13,812 nucleotides of DNA from Eubacteriales Family XIII. Incertae Sedis bacterium (lineage in GTDB: Bacteria; Bacillota; Clostridia; Peptostreptococcales; Anaerovoracaceae), in assembly GCA_031263335.1 (NCBI GenBank), contig JAISGB010000177.1, positions 1-13,812 on the forward strand. The letters run 5' to 3'. The first letter of the stretch is position 1. Every line of letters begins with the position of its first letter. This document shows, in pieces, positions 13,341 through 13,812 of this stretch. Under the pieces are notes generated by a model, which worked only from the letters and a program-made list of their open reading frames with translations, did not search any database and was not told the DNA's origin. The position numbers were made by a program, and so were the translations under genes.

Positions 13341-13811
13341 TCATCCGTTGAACGAATCCTTCGTTCGCTTCATGCGCCGCTCGGCGTCCCGTCGCGCGAT
13401 GGAATCGCGTTTGTCGTAGAGCTTCTTGCCCTTTGCCACGGCGATCTCGATCTTCGCGAGTCCCTTTTCATTGAGATAAACAAGCAAGGGGACGACGGTC
13501 AATCCCTGTTGTTGCGAGAGTTCGGCGAGTTTCCGTATCTCCTTTCGGTGCAACAGCAATTTCCTCGGTCGCAACGCGTCCACGTTGTGGATGTTCCCAT
13601 GTTCATAAGGGCTGATATTCATGCCCAACAGCATGAGTTCCCCATCCACGATCCGCGCGTAGCTCTCCTTGAGGCTCGCCTTCCCCGCGCGCAACGACTT
13701 GATCTCCGTCCCCGTGAGGACCATGCCCGCTTCCAACGTTTCCTCTATAAAATAATCGTGGCGCGCCGCTTTGTTGCTCGCCAATATCTTGCGTTTGTGA
13801 TTCTTTCCCAT
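13341..13811 (-). CDS. smpB: SsrA-binding protein SmpB
   Basis: The 156-residue protein has the full family pattern: ILASNKAARHDYFIEETLEA, GMVLTGTEIKSLRAGKASLK, MNISPYEHGNIHN and the C-terminal tail GKKLYDKRDSIARRDAERRM. The beta-barrel binds the tRNA-like domain of tmRNA, and the basic tail enters the mRNA channel of stalled ribosomes during trans-translation. The ATG at 13811-13809 is one base from the window edge, so its ribosome-binding site is not visible, but the start MGKNHKRKILASNK fits the family. nadE follows after 31 bp. No tmRNA gene is seen in the window. Confidence 0.98.
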   Translation of the reverse strand: MGKNHKRKILASNKAARHDYFIEETLEAGMVLTGTEIKSLRAGKASLKESYARIVDGELMLLGMNISPYEHGNIHNVDALRPRKLLLHRKEIRKLAELSQQQGLTVVPLLVYLNEKGLAKIEIAVAKGKKLYDKRDSIARRDAERRMKRTKDSFNG

Positions 13812-13812
13812 C

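Noticed and set aside
10400..13351. A 983-codon plus-strand open frame
   Set aside because: It runs antisense across nadE and the hydrolase gene. Both minus-strand genes have complete catalytic motifs and good starts, and the long frame is a by-product of high-GC codon use.
13341..13811. tmRNA gene next to smpB
   Set aside because: No tRNA-like ends or tag reading frame were found in the window; the gene may be upstream, outside it.
1..13812. CRISPR array, tRNA, rRNA, insertion sequence or prophage
   Set aside because: No regularly spaced repeats, no tRNA or rRNA patterns, and no transposase or integrase were seen.

Overview
The window looks like chromosome from a GC-rich member of the Clostridia (Bacillota). 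The strongest taxonomic pointer is the left-edge SCIFF locus: a six-cysteine peptide gene (scfA) followed by the start of its radical-SAM maturase (scfB), a pair found almost throughout that class. Strong Shine-Dalgarno sites and the smpB, nadE and uvrB types fit this. No species can be named.

Layout: (1) 1-443, minus strand: scfA and the 5' end of scfB, with a near-consensus sigma-A promoter at 494-522. (2) 604-4895: a four-gene metabolic module. A cysteine-free carboxymuconolactone-decarboxylase-like protein (712-1284, +) is followed by a LysR-type regulator (1418-2371, +). Then come an MFS transporter (2459-3838, -) and a divergently transcribed AHL-lactonase-like metallo-beta-lactamase-fold hydrolase (4080-4895, +). 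(3) 4993-6963, minus strand: uvrB. (4) About 7011-9730, minus strand: a visibly AT-richer restriction-modification island. It holds two tandem paralogous m5C DNA methyltransferases and an HNH endonuclease, all overlapping or tightly coupled, and abuts uvrB directly. (5) 9743-10105: a gene-poor scar with a short tandem repeat and a frameshifted gene remnant. (6) 10106-13811, minus strand: smpB, nadE and an alpha/beta hydrolase (monoacylglycerol lipase/lysophospholipase type).

The most notable result is regulatory. The promoters of the CMD-like gene, the MFS gene and the MBL gene all carry the same array, CAA-N7-TTG-N10-CAA-N6-TTG-N-TTTACC, with identical spacings and with TTTACC in the -35 position. 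The first dyad is centred about 65 bp upstream of each predicted start of transcription. In the MFS/MBL divergent region one dyad is shared by both promoters. This is the textbook layout of a LysR-type recognition site plus activation site. It joins the three enzyme/transport genes and the embedded LysR gene into one predicted regulon for uptake and conversion of an unidentified, possibly lactone-forming, compound. The pathway itself is not one I recognise.

Other points of interest are low-complexity insertions in two otherwise conserved enzymes (ScfB and NadE), an unusual C-terminal tail on the SCIFF peptide, and a candidate uvrB promoter lying inside the 3' end of the HNH endonuclease gene.
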